Shown: piece after piece, positions 1 to 12,108 of the stretch
Layout of the letters: the number at the start of each line of letters is the position of its first letter
How positions within the stretch are numbered: the stretch's first letter is position 1
The notes under the pieces: generated by a model
The model's database searches: none
What the model saw: only the letters and a program-made list of their open reading frames with translations
Told to the model about the DNA's origin: nothing
Program-made: the position numbers and the translations under genes
Origin: Sclerodactyla briareus
Taxonomy: Eukaryota; Echinodermata; Holothuroidea; Dendrochirotida; Sclerodactylidae
Length of the DNA stretch: 64,000 bases
Direction: 5' to 3'
Assembly (NCBI GenBank): GCA_026419785.1
Contig: JAODTK010005541.1
Location: forward strand, 310,001 to 374,000

Positions 1-1079
1 CGTTATGATTTGATTTGATTTAGGTTTTTAAAATGTTCATGGGTTCGAGGGCCCTTCCTTCACTATTTCTTGGAGTGTTCCGACAGTTACCACAATAGGA
101 TCATTGCCCTCAAGCTTCGATGGTAAACGCTGAGATTGGACATTCCGTAAAAATTCTCCTCGCAGAGTAATTAACTGATTGTAATATGCCTTCCTGAAGG
201 AATTGTTCTGTGTCAAGGTGGGTGAATGCATTCAATACCGTCTTGGACATCGTTTTTTCGTGGTTCGGAATTGTGGGCGAATTCGTTAGGCATCTGGGTT
301 TTTCTTCTCTTTTGGGATGTTGTGGTTTCAGGGTCTCTCATGAAGATTTTGTCCTTCCTGACCCGTTTTCACTGAACTAAACTAGACTGAACTAAACTAT
401 TACTTGAGTATTCTAATTGCCTCTCTTCGGTATAATAGGCATCTTGTGCAGTAAAACTGGTATGCACGAGTTTCGATACCTACGTCAAGGAGAAGAAAGA
501 AAGTTATAAACAGGACCTCGTGCACCTTTATATAAACATTATACATATTAACTAATCACCGCGAATCACATAACGGTAAAAAGGGAGTTTTCCAGCAGGC
601 GGAACTTTCCTCGGGTGCCTATTCACCATAACCGGCAAGGGTTTGCAGGATCTGGATATGCACTATTGTCAGCCGAACCTTCAATACGGATCTGGGCATG
701 CCTCTCTTCCGTTGCCCATAATTCTTGAACAAAATTGCCAATGACACTCTGACTTGCTCATCAATTCCTTGTTGTCACATTGACTATGTAATGTCAGATG
801 TCCTCAACATTTGAGTAACTTCAAAATTCTGAATGAGTTGAACGGAAACGAGCCATTTATCAGGTTGTATGTCAGGGAATGACTACTGAAACTGCCCGAC
901 GGATGACCTCTAATTCCTGCGATGCTGCAGTGCCGACTAGTAAAAAAGATCCCTAAACCACCCATTAAACCCCACCTGTTCTCATCACCTCCCACTCACG
1001 TTTGCACATTCAGCCAAGACCATAATAGTTTACCAGATAGCAGTTTTATCACTTTGAACTAACTTGTTGATTGCATTTC
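1..1079. other. Unassigned non-coding stretch
   Basis: I see no gene, RNA or clear repeat here. Short TGATTT reiterations near position 10 resemble a stretch at 1,993-2,030, and a CTGACCCGTTTTC motif near 355 loosely resembles one near 2,107, so both may belong to one degraded dispersed repeat. The open frames are short and have no recognisable composition. Confidence 0.5.
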
Positions 1080-1826
1080 AAGAACTAGACATGTGCCGGC
1101 GGGTAAACCGTGTATATCCCAGCAGAAAAAGCTCTGTGGACACGTGTAAAGGAATCACATTTAACCTCCTGTTGTTCAGGACCATTGTAGTACACATTCC
1201 CAGAGTTTTGTTTGAGTACGACAAAGTTAGAAAAATCGCATGATCTATGCAAACTTGACCTCTCTGTGACCTTGAAATTACCTTCATGTTCAGGACTACA
1301 GACAGTCCACATCCACCGAGTTTTGTTCGAATCCGACAGTCACAAAATCACGAAAAAACACAAATTTGACCTCTGTAACCTTGACATCAATGTCCTGTCC
1401 ATTCGAGACCAACTTTTTTCCCCCACCCACCAAGTTTCGAGTGAATCGTACTACCTCTGTTTTTCGCAACAAAAACAAACAAACACAAATTTGACCTCCG
1501 GTGACCTCGAAATCACTGCCTTGTTTTCGGACCAAGCTTTTTGTCCTCTCCAACCTCGCAGTTTCTGGTAAATCAGAGGACGCGGTATCTCGAGTGGAAA
1601 CCCACAAATAGAGGTCGAAGCCTTCCCATGATACCCCACTTTCGAACTCATCCGAACATGTGTACACGTTTCAGATCATCGGGATAAAGCGTAACGAGTT
1701 CTTTGCGCTAACGCCTAAAGGTTTCGAAGGCGGTGGCGGCGGCGGTGGCGGTGGAGACAGCGGAACATGCCCAAAACCATTATATCCCGAACACGTCAAG
1801 TGTTGCGGAGACATAATGGAGCTTTT
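1080..1826 (+). repeat. Hairpin-ended tandem-monomer repeat, copy 1
   Basis: Between about 1,200 and 1,600 a monomer of roughly 90-110 bp recurs with drift. Each unit has a 'TTTGACCTC...GTGACCTTGAAAT' block, then a 'CCACC(A/G)AGTTT...TTCGAATCC' block. The array is followed by a GGCGGTGGC run (1,730-1,755) and an imperfect hairpin at 1,777-1,819 with arms CCATTATATCCCGAACAC and GTGTTGCGGAGACATAATGG around GTCAA. A shorter copy with the same order of parts lies at 61,040-61,395. The fixed order of tandem monomers, GGC run and terminal hairpin argues for a mobile element and not a chance microsatellite. No protein is encoded. The B-box-like GTTCGAATCC is part of the monomer and I do not read it as a tRNA gene. 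Confidence 0.55.
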
Positions 1827-4386
1827 CCACCAACAAAATTTCATCGATCTTCACAGACTGGGCAAGCACGGTAGTCTTACGAGGAATACCAACTCTCTGA
1901 CAGTTGTTTCAACAATATTGCACTCAGTCAGTCAAGTGTACAGAGGACAAACAAGACGTTGTGCATAGCGTTTTTATTCTCAATGTCAGGTCAGAAATGA
2001 TTTGATTTCATTTGATTTCTACGGGTTCAGGAGGTTAAGTAAGGCTTACTTTTTTCTACAGTATTCTTCAACCCAATTTTCATGATTTTTGTTCGAGGAT
2101 TCTCTCCCTGAACCAGTTTTCGTGCCGGGTCATTGAAATCCAAGACTGAGTTTACACCATCGGAGATCGAGTCCTCAGCATACCGCGGAAAGCGTCGGCT
2201 GATCGTGGCTGTCGGAACATCCTCATTCAGCCAGGACTCTTTGATACCAACTTCATCACGACTACGCCTTTGGTTCACTGGGGGTGCGAAGGAAGTGGAA
2301 CCCCCCCGTACAGGAGCTACTCCCTTATTCCATTTCGTCGGGAAAGCCCGAGTGAGTACGTTAAATTGCGCACACACCGAACCTTCCCACACAATAAGCT
2401 CTTTTTTCTTTTCTTCCCCCCAATCGAAACTGAACATCCCTCTCGTACTTAATCTCTAACCATCTGTTCATTCTGACTTGTCCATTTCCGTTGCCCGAGA
2501 CAGTCACGACCCATTGAAACAAGGTCTGGAGACGCAACGGCCACCACTCCGCGAGTTATGCAGAAACACGGGTCCAGGGAGTTCGGAATCTTCTGGAGTA
2601 TCATGTTTGTACGTGGACCTGTCGCCTGTTCAATTGAACTGCCTTACGTAGGGACCTGGTTCAATGAACTGAATTACAGATCCAGTTCGAATCAACAGTA
2701 ATATAGATGTATATAAACCAGTTCTGATGAAATCATGGATGTAACCAATTACGTACTCAAACATCGAATTATTCCAGCATTGTGAAGCTTTCTCACCAAA
2801 TATTGAGATTCTGCCGGGTATTTTAACTAAAATTTTTCATTGTTCGATTTCCATGAGCGTCAGGTGTCGGGTTGTAATGTACAGGATCACCCGATGCCCG
2901 TGGGCCTCACTAACACATTCATTTTAAAAATAATTTTTATGTGGTGCAGTATGTTTTGAGAATAACTTTACAAAAAACAATTTCTCGAATATGACGCAGG
3001 CAGGCACTGGTTTCGTATGTCAATGTATTTGCGGCGGATGTAAATATTAGCATGAACTCCACAGTAAACTTGACGACAGGAGCATCATCCCGTCACAAAC
3101 AGTTCGGTAACAGTAAAATTATAGCGTTATCAGGACAACTCTATCCGGATACAACTATGGCTCATTATTACAACCGAGGGCTTGGCCACAGTTGGTGGGC
3201 GCGACGGTCAGTGTCAAAATGAGAAAATTGTACCCGCTTGCCTTCACGCTGGGCCCTTGGATAAACAGTAGGCTCTATGTACAGAAGTGGACACACTAAT
3301 TAGAGGATCAGGAAGAGAGTGAGGTAACATCTAAGCGTCCTATTAGATTAGGAGAGTGTGTCTAATTTCGTGACACGCCAGCCTCCAAAAGAACAGAGCT
3401 GGGACAAAAAAAGGGTAGGCAATTTGCATGTACCGTCGCATCGAGGTACTGTTAAAGCGCATTGCCTCTTATCAGTGTAGGGGGGAACCGGGGTTAGTGT
3501 TACAATTTTTTTACAAAAATAGAGTGCAGCAGCAGATCTGCACCTAGCTTGCTCCGTCCTAAATAGGGTCAATCTTCAGCTCGACCAGTATATCGTAACA
3601 AGAACACGAAACGTGGGGGTGATTCTTGCCATTCCTGGAAGAATGTCACTGTTGTAAAACTCTGATGATTGGACTCAGCGGTGGGCGAGGTATCGACACG
3701 CGGTCCTAACCAAGGTGGCCTTCCAAGGTCTACAAGGGAGAGTAGGAAGCGGGAGGTGGCGGGTCCCACGCCGCGAGTCTCGAAAAATCCTGATTTAAAA
3801 AAAAAATCGTCATTCATACTATTCCCACTTTCCTTATTTCCAGTCAGATTGCTGAATTTCATTTTCACAGATCAATTCTCTAGATCAATTTCCAGATAAT
3901 GTGCAAACAATTTAGGACGCTTCGAGCGCCAATAGTAATTCTTCCTGTCCATTAAAACACCAGATTCACAACGACCGCTAAGGTTGGATTTTTGCTCTCT
4001 CTGACCCCTAATGTCTGTATGACCAATGTAAAACATCTCCAGTGTATATACTCGTGTAGCCATTGCACATTTCGCTCAGTGGGGACAGTGTTTGCGCAGT
4101 TTCGAATCTTTCATTTCAATTCTGTGAACAGCTAGTCATGAGGAATCAAGGTGAAAAACAAAGAGGCGGCAATGTAACAGAGTGGGTAGTTAATTTGGAA
4201 AATAGTCACCAAACTCCTTTGTACTGGTCAAACATTCCGTTAAAATGGTCTATCAGTGAGCTTACACAATCACTAAACACACCGACATTGCAAGATAATA
4301 GCCCCCCCCCCCCCCTATCATTAAATATCAGACTCCTTGAACGTGGACAAGTGAGTGAACTGGCCGATCAGTCGATCATGCCAGTA
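1827..4386. other. Unassigned non-coding stretch
   Basis: No recognisable gene was found on either strand. The sequence holds a TGATTT-rich patch (about 1,995-2,020), a run of eight A (3,798-3,807 region) and a long poly-C run near 4,303-4,315. The longest open frame (4,063-4,545, plus strand) runs through the poly-C and into the 3.9-kb repeat, so it is not a credible gene. Confidence 0.45.
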
Positions 4387-7300
4387 AACAAGAACGCAAC
4401 TGCGTATGTGATTTCCTGCTCTTGTTTCCTGGACATGTTCCCCTTAATAAGCTATATCAAACCCTGCAAGATGTGTGTTGCCAACTCAAACCACAACTTG
4501 ACACAAAACGATCACCTGCATTATTTTACACAGCGCATGAGATGAGCTAAACGTTGTTGCTTGTGACCAAGTCAAAAAGCATTGAGGGCAATGAAAAGAA
4601 AATACTGAAAAATTAAACATGGTAAGTAAGATATCTGAAGAGGAGAGTGCGGTAAAGTCACGAGGTCATAAACCCGCGAGGTCTGTTTTCCATTAAGTGT
4701 GGGAAGTCCCAGCGACCGTAACACTAAGTCAGCCACAGACTTCATTACTATAAGGACTGGTTGTGGTCAGCGCAGACAGATTAGATGAATGAAGAGGGGC
4801 AGTTCTTTGCACGGGGACGACCAAACATCATTACAAATGTGAAAAATATCTTTTTAGGGGTATATGTGTGGGGACAGAGAAGTGCTAAGGCCATTATTTC
4901 TATTGAATCCCTCCACTACCTGGACAAGGTGAGTTCATTGTAGGTACAGTCCGTGTCCAATAGCTGGTGTCTCACATGTTGGTCATTGTACCATATGTCG
5001 TTAATCAATAATGTGAATGAGGGGTAAGTATTGCCAGTCAAATCGTTTCAATTTGTCAGCAGAGTAGTCTGTGGGCTTTCGAAGTGACTGTGGGTGTATA
5101 AATTTTCAATATTTTTCAGGCACAAGTGAATGAGGGGTGCATCATTTTGTTGAAGGGCAAGACTACCTTGTGCAGAATGTTCCGTTATATTGTATCATAG
5201 CCTTTTTACCAGTCCATCAAATGTCTTATGCTATTTTTAGGGTCAAATTTCACAAGGCTTCAAATCACATATTTTCCTAAATTGGTTGGGGTTGAGGAAT
5301 GTCTCGCTATATGACCCACCCATGCAGCACCTCCCAAATATATCTGGCTGCCGATATATACAATAGTTATAGAACAGACAAGATCTTTTTAATTTTCTAG
5401 TATAATAGCCATGTTGAGACATGTATGAATTAGTGGGGATCAGTTTTAATGTTAGCAGTATGATCTGGCCAGTGTTAACATGTTATATCTGGCAATCACT
5501 TTTCCCATAGTCACATCAGGGACAGCCAACACCAGATAGAGAGGCACGGGGAGGAGAGAGCGCTTTATAGACTTAAAACCCGTCCGTTTCTGCCTGGGGT
5601 ACAGGGTAATGCCCTCACTTTTGCTCAGGGTACAGGGTACTGCCCTCAATTTTTTGCTCAATAGCAACATGCCACAAATGTGTGACCTTCCTTTACTTTC
5701 AGAAGCTACCTTGACCCTTGCTTTCTTCTTCTCCCAAACGCACTGCTTCTACACAAAACACAGTATCCCATTCATTAGGGCTTGTCTATGAACACAGGTA
5801 ATAATACCCAATGGTCACTCCTGCCTGTCAAGTAATCATCACACATGGAAGTGTGCTTTTCGAATTCAGTAGGGAAGTGTAACAACAGTAATCAGTTTTG
5901 ACGAGTGCACACCGAGAAAATGGGATGACCCCCTCTCAATCCTCTGAGCATTGCAGTGCCAGGTACCATTTTCCCACACTGAAAGTATGACAGGCAGTCT
6001 AAAGGTTAATGGTTTTTATTCTCCATTCTTTGCAAGTCTTCTCACACACAGTCTTGAGAGATAAAACTCCTTTTGAGGATTGGGAATGTGGACCAGTCAA
6101 ACTGACGGCTTATTATAGTATACACGTACACAAGGCAGACGTGGTTGAAGAGGATTAAGGCTGGGCTACATAGGTTGTTCTAAAGAATCAGCAGGACCAT
6201 TTCCTGGGTGCATTTCTGCTGTAATAATAGTTAAATGGGAAATTTGAAAGATCATATCAACGTTTTCAATAATGTAAAGCAACAAACTTGGCATCTCCCC
6301 TCGCGAAAATATAATATACGCCTATGGAAGAAATGCCAGTTTGTACACCCGCCCATCGAACTCCATATATATAGAAGTATACGCAAGAAGAAATATCTGC
6401 ATGCAATTCGGAATTTGATCAAGAAATGCAGTGATGCAGGCTTCAAATTGAGCTACATTTTTCAATTTTCTTAGCCTGCCTATGAAACCCGGGGGGGGGG
6501 GTAGGGGTTGGTGCAGGTAAGAAAAGAGGCGTATCTGCCCTGCAATTCCCACGCCACCCATAGCCAACCACTTGACCACTATCTGATCAGGGTCAGGTAC
6601 TACATACATACAGAACATAGGAGGTCACTGGTGCTAGTCCAATATTCAGACACATCAGGAAGGAATAATAATTAAAATGACAATTGAAGAATTTGTACTG
6701 TCTTCACTGGGGGAAGACTTGTATTGGGGAAGGGAGGGGGAGGGGGGGGGAATGGAAGCAAACCCAGAGTTTATGAACTGAGGGCAACACAACACTGGGG
6801 GTCGAAAATGGTACACTACATGAGAGGAGGTATACGCAAGAAGAGGCCGTTTCTGCTTTCAATTAGGAATTTTCATGAATGCAGTGTGATGCAGGCTTCA
6901 AACGGGGCATAAATTTTAATGTTCATAAGTTGCCTTGAAACCTGGGGGGGGGCGGGTAGGTGCCAGAAACAAAAATTTGGCCACCCCCACCCGTAGCAAC
7001 ACCACTTATGTAAGAGGTACATATAGGCTGGTCACTGGGGCTAATAATAGAATGACAATTCAAGAATTTGACGGTTTGTCTAGGGGAAATATTGGTGCTA
7101 GTCAAATATACAAACATATCAGGAAGAACATAAGATGACAATTCAAGAATTTGTACTGTTTCACTGGGGGAAATATTTGTTTGGTTGGCTATATGTTGTT
7201 CTCACTCTGTACAAGAATCGTTGCAGACTAGAGGATGTTCTATGTATGACCTGGAAGGACCTTGACCTGTACAAAAACAATAGGGTTATTCTCATATGTG

Positions 7301-8388
7301 TTACAATCCAAACATTAATTTGAACTTGATAGATACTTGCATTCTATAGATATCATGCTGAGGAGCAAGATGTCAAATGCCCAAATTTATCCACATTTCC
7401 AGGGTTTAGCTGCTCTGGACCTTCCACATTCAGTGAGATTGCTTGTGATAAGAGTATCGTAGTATGGTAGTGTCATTGATTGTTCGTTTTCTTAACAAGA
7501 CGCTTCCGGCCAACATAAAAAGCATGCAAAATCCAAAGGTCAAAAGGTCAAATGAGGTCAAGGGTCAAAAGAGGTGAAAAGGTCAATAGGTCAAAAAGTC
7601 AAAGGAATTCAAAGTTGGTCACCAGATGTATTTCACCCAGGACGAACGAAAAACTTTCGATTATGACAGTTCCCCAAAAGTTTCGTTGCCGAGATATATG
7701 GACGATTTGAGCTGTCTGGTCCTTCAACATGCATTGAGATAGGTGTGATTAAGAGGATCGTAGTATGGTAGTGCCAGTGCCTTTTTTGTGTGTCTTAACA
7801 AGACGCTTTCCGCCAATTTACAAAAGAAGCAGGCCAAAATCACTAGGTCAGAGGTCAAATGAGGTCAGAAAGTAAAAGGTCAAATGAGGTCAAGTCGGTC
7901 ACCAGATGTATTTCACAGACGAACAAAACTTTCCATTACGACATCACTCTAAAATGTTTCGATGCCAAGACAAGATATGATAAGATTGCCATAGATGACC
8001 TAAATGACATTGACCTCACACCAAAAACAATAGGGGTCATCCCCGCCAGGGGTTACACCTACTACCAAATATGATTATACCCGACTTGCGATCATAGATA
8101 TCGTGCGGAAACCACTTCAAAGATTCTACCTTCAAGACGTGAATGACCGTCGATTGGTACCAAAAACAAAGGGTCATCCCTTCCATGGGTGACACCTACC
8201 TACCTGTATGAACATAAATACATGAGTGCGTTGGTAGATATCGCGTGGAGGAAAACGATAGTTGCACACACACCACACACACACATACACACACACATAA
8301 CAAGCCCACACACACGCAAATCCACAACACCCACCCACAGCACACGGTGACTGCATAGATTCCTTATGGCTTCGCCAAGGAATCAAAA
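4387..8388 (+). mobile_element. 3.9-kb hairpin-tailed non-autonomous element, copy 1
   Basis: This is one of four copies of the same non-coding element (the others are at 14,180-17,862, 31,068-34,974 and 35,026-38,951). The left end is the ACAAGAACGC...TGCGTA block followed by a GATT(T)CCTG half-site. The right end is a CA-rich tract (8,264-8,330), a TGACTGCATA block and a hairpin at 8,358-8,384, then AAAA. Flanks on both sides are unrelated to those of the other copies, so these are true element ends. The interior holds a poly-G block family (6,489, 6,730, 6,945), three 'GACAATT(C/G)AAGAATTTG' blocks (about 6,677, 7,053 and 7,138), AGGTCA-rich arrays (7,535-7,610 and 7,845-7,890) and 'CCAAAAACAATAGGG' monomers. 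A segment of about 330 bp from 7,410 to 7,800 is tandemly duplicated only in this copy. No long frame is shared with the other copies, so it is non-autonomous. A Helentron/HINE class is inferred from the architecture. Confidence 0.75.
8358..8384 (+). repeat. Terminal hairpin of 3.9-kb element, copy 1
   Basis: Imperfect inverted repeat with left part GATTCCTTATGGC, loop TTC and right part GCCAAGGAATC. The other copies show the cleaner version GATTCCTTGCC / GGCAAGGAATC. It sits a few bases before the right end of the element. Confidence 0.75.
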
Positions 8389-9420
8389 TCAGAACGCTTT
8401 TCCCAAGTGGATATCTCTTGGGACCAGCTGGTATTTACATTTGAAGTGGTTTCAATGTACTGGACGGATTTTTGAACGTAAACCTCGAAACAGACGATAG
8501 TGGAGGGATAATAATGACAAAAATGAAATATATGGAGGAAAGGTATGGGATAATATATTTTCAGAAAATCCGAGGAAACGTGACATACGGACAGGCATTC
8601 GGCCGACACGAAGATATTCCAAACGATCCACTTTTCAAACTTCGAACGGTTATCATATAAACTTTGAATCTTTCGTTTTCTGTCGAGATTGAGCGATTTT
8701 GATGAGTGAAAAAAGTCGATTTCAGTTTACTAATTGCAGCGATCCGAAATCTAACAATTGGAAATTGAGAGAATGACGAATGGTTCAATCATTCATGTGA
8801 TTTAGGGACCCACAGTGTATCTATTGATAATAAATGAGTGGAATTTTTACAGCCGATTTCTTCTGTCATTGAGTTAATCTGTATTGAGCGCTGTTTATAG
8901 TGAGCAGGTAACTCAATTACGCAAAAATAAGGCGATAGACAATCTCGATCCACGAACTTCTGGAGTGCCAGCGATCCGAATTCAACGATGGAGAATGAAT
9001 GAGAGGAATGCTAAGGTTCAAATCATTTCAGTGTGATGGAATAACTTCTCAGGGCTCCGCGGTAGACCCACCAGAATTGGGCACCGTCATAAAGGAGGGT
9101 CATTAGCTATGGCACCCGTTTCAGAGCTATTTCTGTAATGTGAATTAAAAAAGACGATTTAGGAAATCACAGTGGATCTATTGATCATAAATGGCGTTGC
9201 TTTTTCACAACAGCCGATTCTTCTTCTTGAAGTAATCTCTATTGAGCTGCTGTTATAGTGAGCGTAACTCACTTAACGCAAGAATAAGGCCAAAGACAAT
9301 CTCGTTCCCACGGACTTCTGAGTGCTACAGAAATGAGCATAAGAAGACGGAGAAAAGCAACTGTCCCGAGATCTGGCATCAGATTTTGAGGCCTCATCGA
9401 ATGCAGAGAACATGCCTGGG
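8389..9420. repeat. Degenerate local tandem duplication
   Basis: A block containing 'CACAGTG(T/G)ATCTATTGAT', 'ACAGCCGATT', 'ATTGAGC..CTGTTATAGTGAGC' and 'GACAATCTCG' occurs at about 8,811-8,955 and again at about 9,168-9,310. A 'GCAGCGATCCGAA' block occurs near 8,738 and 8,969. The offset of about 230-350 bp with heavy drift suggests an old tandem array. No protein could be recognised. Confidence 0.5.
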
Positions 9421-9487
9421 CGAGGTTCGTTGCAGAATGGTCACTTGATAATAATCCCAATAGTTACTTCTATCATGGCGTCGATCC

Positions 9488-9575
9488 TGGGGAGGGGGGG
9501 CCAGGGGATACTCCCCCCCCCCATCTTTCGAAGTGGGGGACATCATATAAAATGCCCCCCCTTTTTTTTTATCTC
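9488..9575. repeat. G/C-run hairpin repeat, copy 1
   Basis: A G-rich run, then 'GGGGATACT', a C-rich run, 'ATCTTTCGAAGT' and another G run, then a second C run. The same layout (GATAT(A/C)CCCC, ACTTTTGA, GTGGGG) recurs near 20,241-20,338 and 48,293-48,370. The palindromic G/C runs can fold on themselves. I take it as a small dispersed repeat, not a gene. Confidence 0.5.
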
Positions 9576-11294
9576 GATGAAGACGAAAGTACCTGCCGTT
9601 TACAACACTTTCCGTTACGTGGCTGTGGTGGGCTGACAATATTGAGAAACGCAGCCTCAACAAGACCACAGTGGCTTATTATCGACCCGATTGTCAAAAA
9701 TATCCGTGCGCCTTTGCGCGCGCAACGACCTGTAACTGTTGCTTCTATGGTGTCCGTGAGGATCCATTTTGAAGGCATTTTCTGGCGCTATGAAGCCCTA
9801 TGCAAGTATTTCACTCAGAACATAAGTGACTAGTCTATTTTTGTTTCTTAAACAAAGGTAGATTCACTATAAAATGTCCATTGATTATAACACGAATCAG
9901 CGTTGGCATACGAGGCAGATGAGGAGTCAGACTGTCCAACACATTATGGAAGAAAAGCAAGTTTGAGATCGAGGAAACAGCCCCGCTTGGGCAGTGAATA
10001 GGCACAATTTCAGGCAGGACAAACCTGCCAACGTGGATAAATGGACACCAATGTGCAAGCGATTGCCGATTTCTCTTGTCGAAAGCCCGATGATTGAGCA
10101 AAAGTTTGTCAATCTTGTCAGGTTTGGACGTTTGTGATTTTATCGATGTTCAAGAAATTTGCAAAAAAAAAAACATTTGTCCGGTTCGGTCTTCCTGCTG
10201 GTTGGTCTCGCTGTCGAGTATGTAGGACAACGTGCACGATGAGCTTCGTGAAAAATATTTTGAGTGCAATTTTGTAAGTCGGGACTATATTTTACAGAGT
10301 GCTTCTTAGACATCGCTTTTATAGGCAGCTTGAAGGCATCGCAGACGAGGCACTCACCGTTTGAACATAGTATATTGCCTTCAATTCAAACAAAAAAAAG
10401 GCGTGGCCCATGATTCCGAAAAACGAGACGGCAACAATCGTGCTTGGAGGCGTCCGTCGAGATATATCCCTACATGTAATGCGATATATAGGAACTAATA
10501 TGTTATGTAACACACCGGGCAAGAAATGTAGGATTCTAGTAAAGATGAGAAAGCACATTTTTTAATCTATAGACGATACGGAAACTGCGAAATTAGCACC
10601 TTTTCGACTTTTGAGTGTTCTACCTTCATGATAGTGAACAAATTCGAACAATTTGGATATTCAGTCAAAATTTCCGTCGAAAGAAACAGGAGCCTACGAG
10701 GCAAAACGAAAAATTATAACCTGGGTTCCCCTAAATGGGCTAATCGGTCTGACTTCCAGCCCTTTCCCCCTAGACCCCCAACGAAAGGTGGTCCCATGGA
10801 AGGTAGGATTCAGGCCAATACCAAAAGAAGAGACTTACTGGCCCTTGGTGGACAGCAACATTTTCGCACAAAAATTCCATTTTAGAGCATGATTTGCACC
10901 TGAAGCCCAAACTTCAAAGGGGACTGGTAAACCCTGACTGGGCGGCGTTGCGGACCCTCTCACGGGCCTAGTGAAATGTGTGCGGTGGCGCGGCCGTGGC
11001 GCCTAGTCAGAAAGTTGGTTTTACGACACTGCTGCCGACGAATGAAAACATAAACCTAGACCTAATGACGAATTCTAAGTTTTCCTTCCTTTCGCAACGT
11101 GAAATCACATGGCACTTACTAATGTCGCAGGGCGAAAATACCTTCACCCAATGAATCAGTTTGAGCTACTACCCATCTGGACAGAGCAACTAGGCTACAT
11201 AGTTTGTTCACAATTCTTGACTTAAATCCAAAACTGCTTTTGACTTCTGGCTCAGACTTGCCAAATTGCGTAGCCTCTTGAAAGCGCAAAGTTA
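9576..11294. other. Unassigned non-coding stretch
   Basis: No supported gene or repeat. The open frames here are all below 95 codons and none has a recognisable domain. There is a poly-A run near 10,165. Confidence 0.45.
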
Positions 11295-12108
11295 TTCTGA
11301 GATGAAAAATTCGGGCAACAATTGACAATAATTCGGGAAACATCGGACCGGAAAGGCAAAAGTGAAGGGCATCCCCAAAATGTCCTGCTAAAACTGGGCC
11401 TAATTTTCAAATCAAACCCGAGAAACATGCAAAAATTTTCCCGCGCTTCGCGCGCGGGGCTGGCTTTCTGTCGTTTAGGCAAAACATTTCTTGCCAAAAA
11501 AAAAAAAAAAAAAAAAAAAATGGTCCGTGCCCGTAGGTTCCCCAGGCCCGCTCATCAGCCAACTTTTTTCGGCGTGGAAAAATTGAAAGGAGAAAGAAAT
11601 GAAATAGACGTAATTTTTTGACTGACTTTTTGGCTGCGGGTCTTTTTCGATAAAAAAATGCAAAAAAAATTTCGGGCGCTTCGCGCGCGCTGGTAGCGTT
11701 CGATGGCTGACTTGTCAAATTCGCCAATATTGACTGCTCCCCAATTGGGATGGTCCCGTACGCCTATGGCTTTTCCCTTCGATCCCACCAGGACCGTTGG
11801 GCAGACCCCTGGGAATCCCACGCACACGAAGCCAGAGTAGAAAAGGTAATCAAAATCCATGTGTGATATGCGGTTACATATCTAGTATTCACAATGACAC
11901 TTTTTTGTCAGTCTCTCAATCAAACCACACATGTAGATGTGTGTTATTGAGCCTGGCAACTGCCGTTTCCGGCGATCTGGAGGGTAATGGAAAGCTAAAA
12001 AAATTTTATTTGTGCGCGACGCGCAACCAATGGTGGCGCCTCCGCGTAGATGGTCATTTGCATTCGATTGTCCCCCCCCCACTTTTCAAAACGGATTCGA
12101 CGGCCCAT
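11295..12108 (-). repeat. GC-rich interspersed repeat (GGGGCGT family), copy 1
   Basis: Reading the minus strand, the order of landmarks is: a G run near 12,075, 'GCAAATGACCAT', 'GCGCCACC', a CGCGACGCGC-like GC palindrome near 12,018, 'TTGCCAGGCTCAATA', 'TACCTTTTCTAC', 'GTACGGGACCATCC', a second GC palindrome near 11,683, poly-A, and 'TTTCATCTCAGAA' near 11,300. The same landmarks occur in the same order on the plus strand at 19,308-19,890, and partial copies occur at 48,690-48,845 and 50,083-50,232. It contains a run of about 24 A (about 11,497-11,520). No coding frame survives across copies. The class is unknown; there is no obvious target-site duplication. Confidence 0.65.

Noticed and set aside
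1318..1345. GTTCGAATCC word suggestive of a tRNA B box
   Set aside because: Part of a tandem monomer that recurs with changes; no acceptor or anticodon stem can be built.
4063..4545. 160-codon plus-strand frame
   Set aside because: Crosses a poly-C run and enters the mobile element copy; composition follows the repeat.
7535..7610. Direct repeats suggestive of a CRISPR array
   Set aside because: The repeated word is only AGGTCA with spacers of 1-10 bp, in eukaryotic repeat DNA.
9240..9285. AGTGAGCGTAACTCAC resembles the lac region of cloning vectors
   Set aside because: Only this short word is alike; the surrounding sequence is a local degenerate repeat, so vector contamination is not supported.
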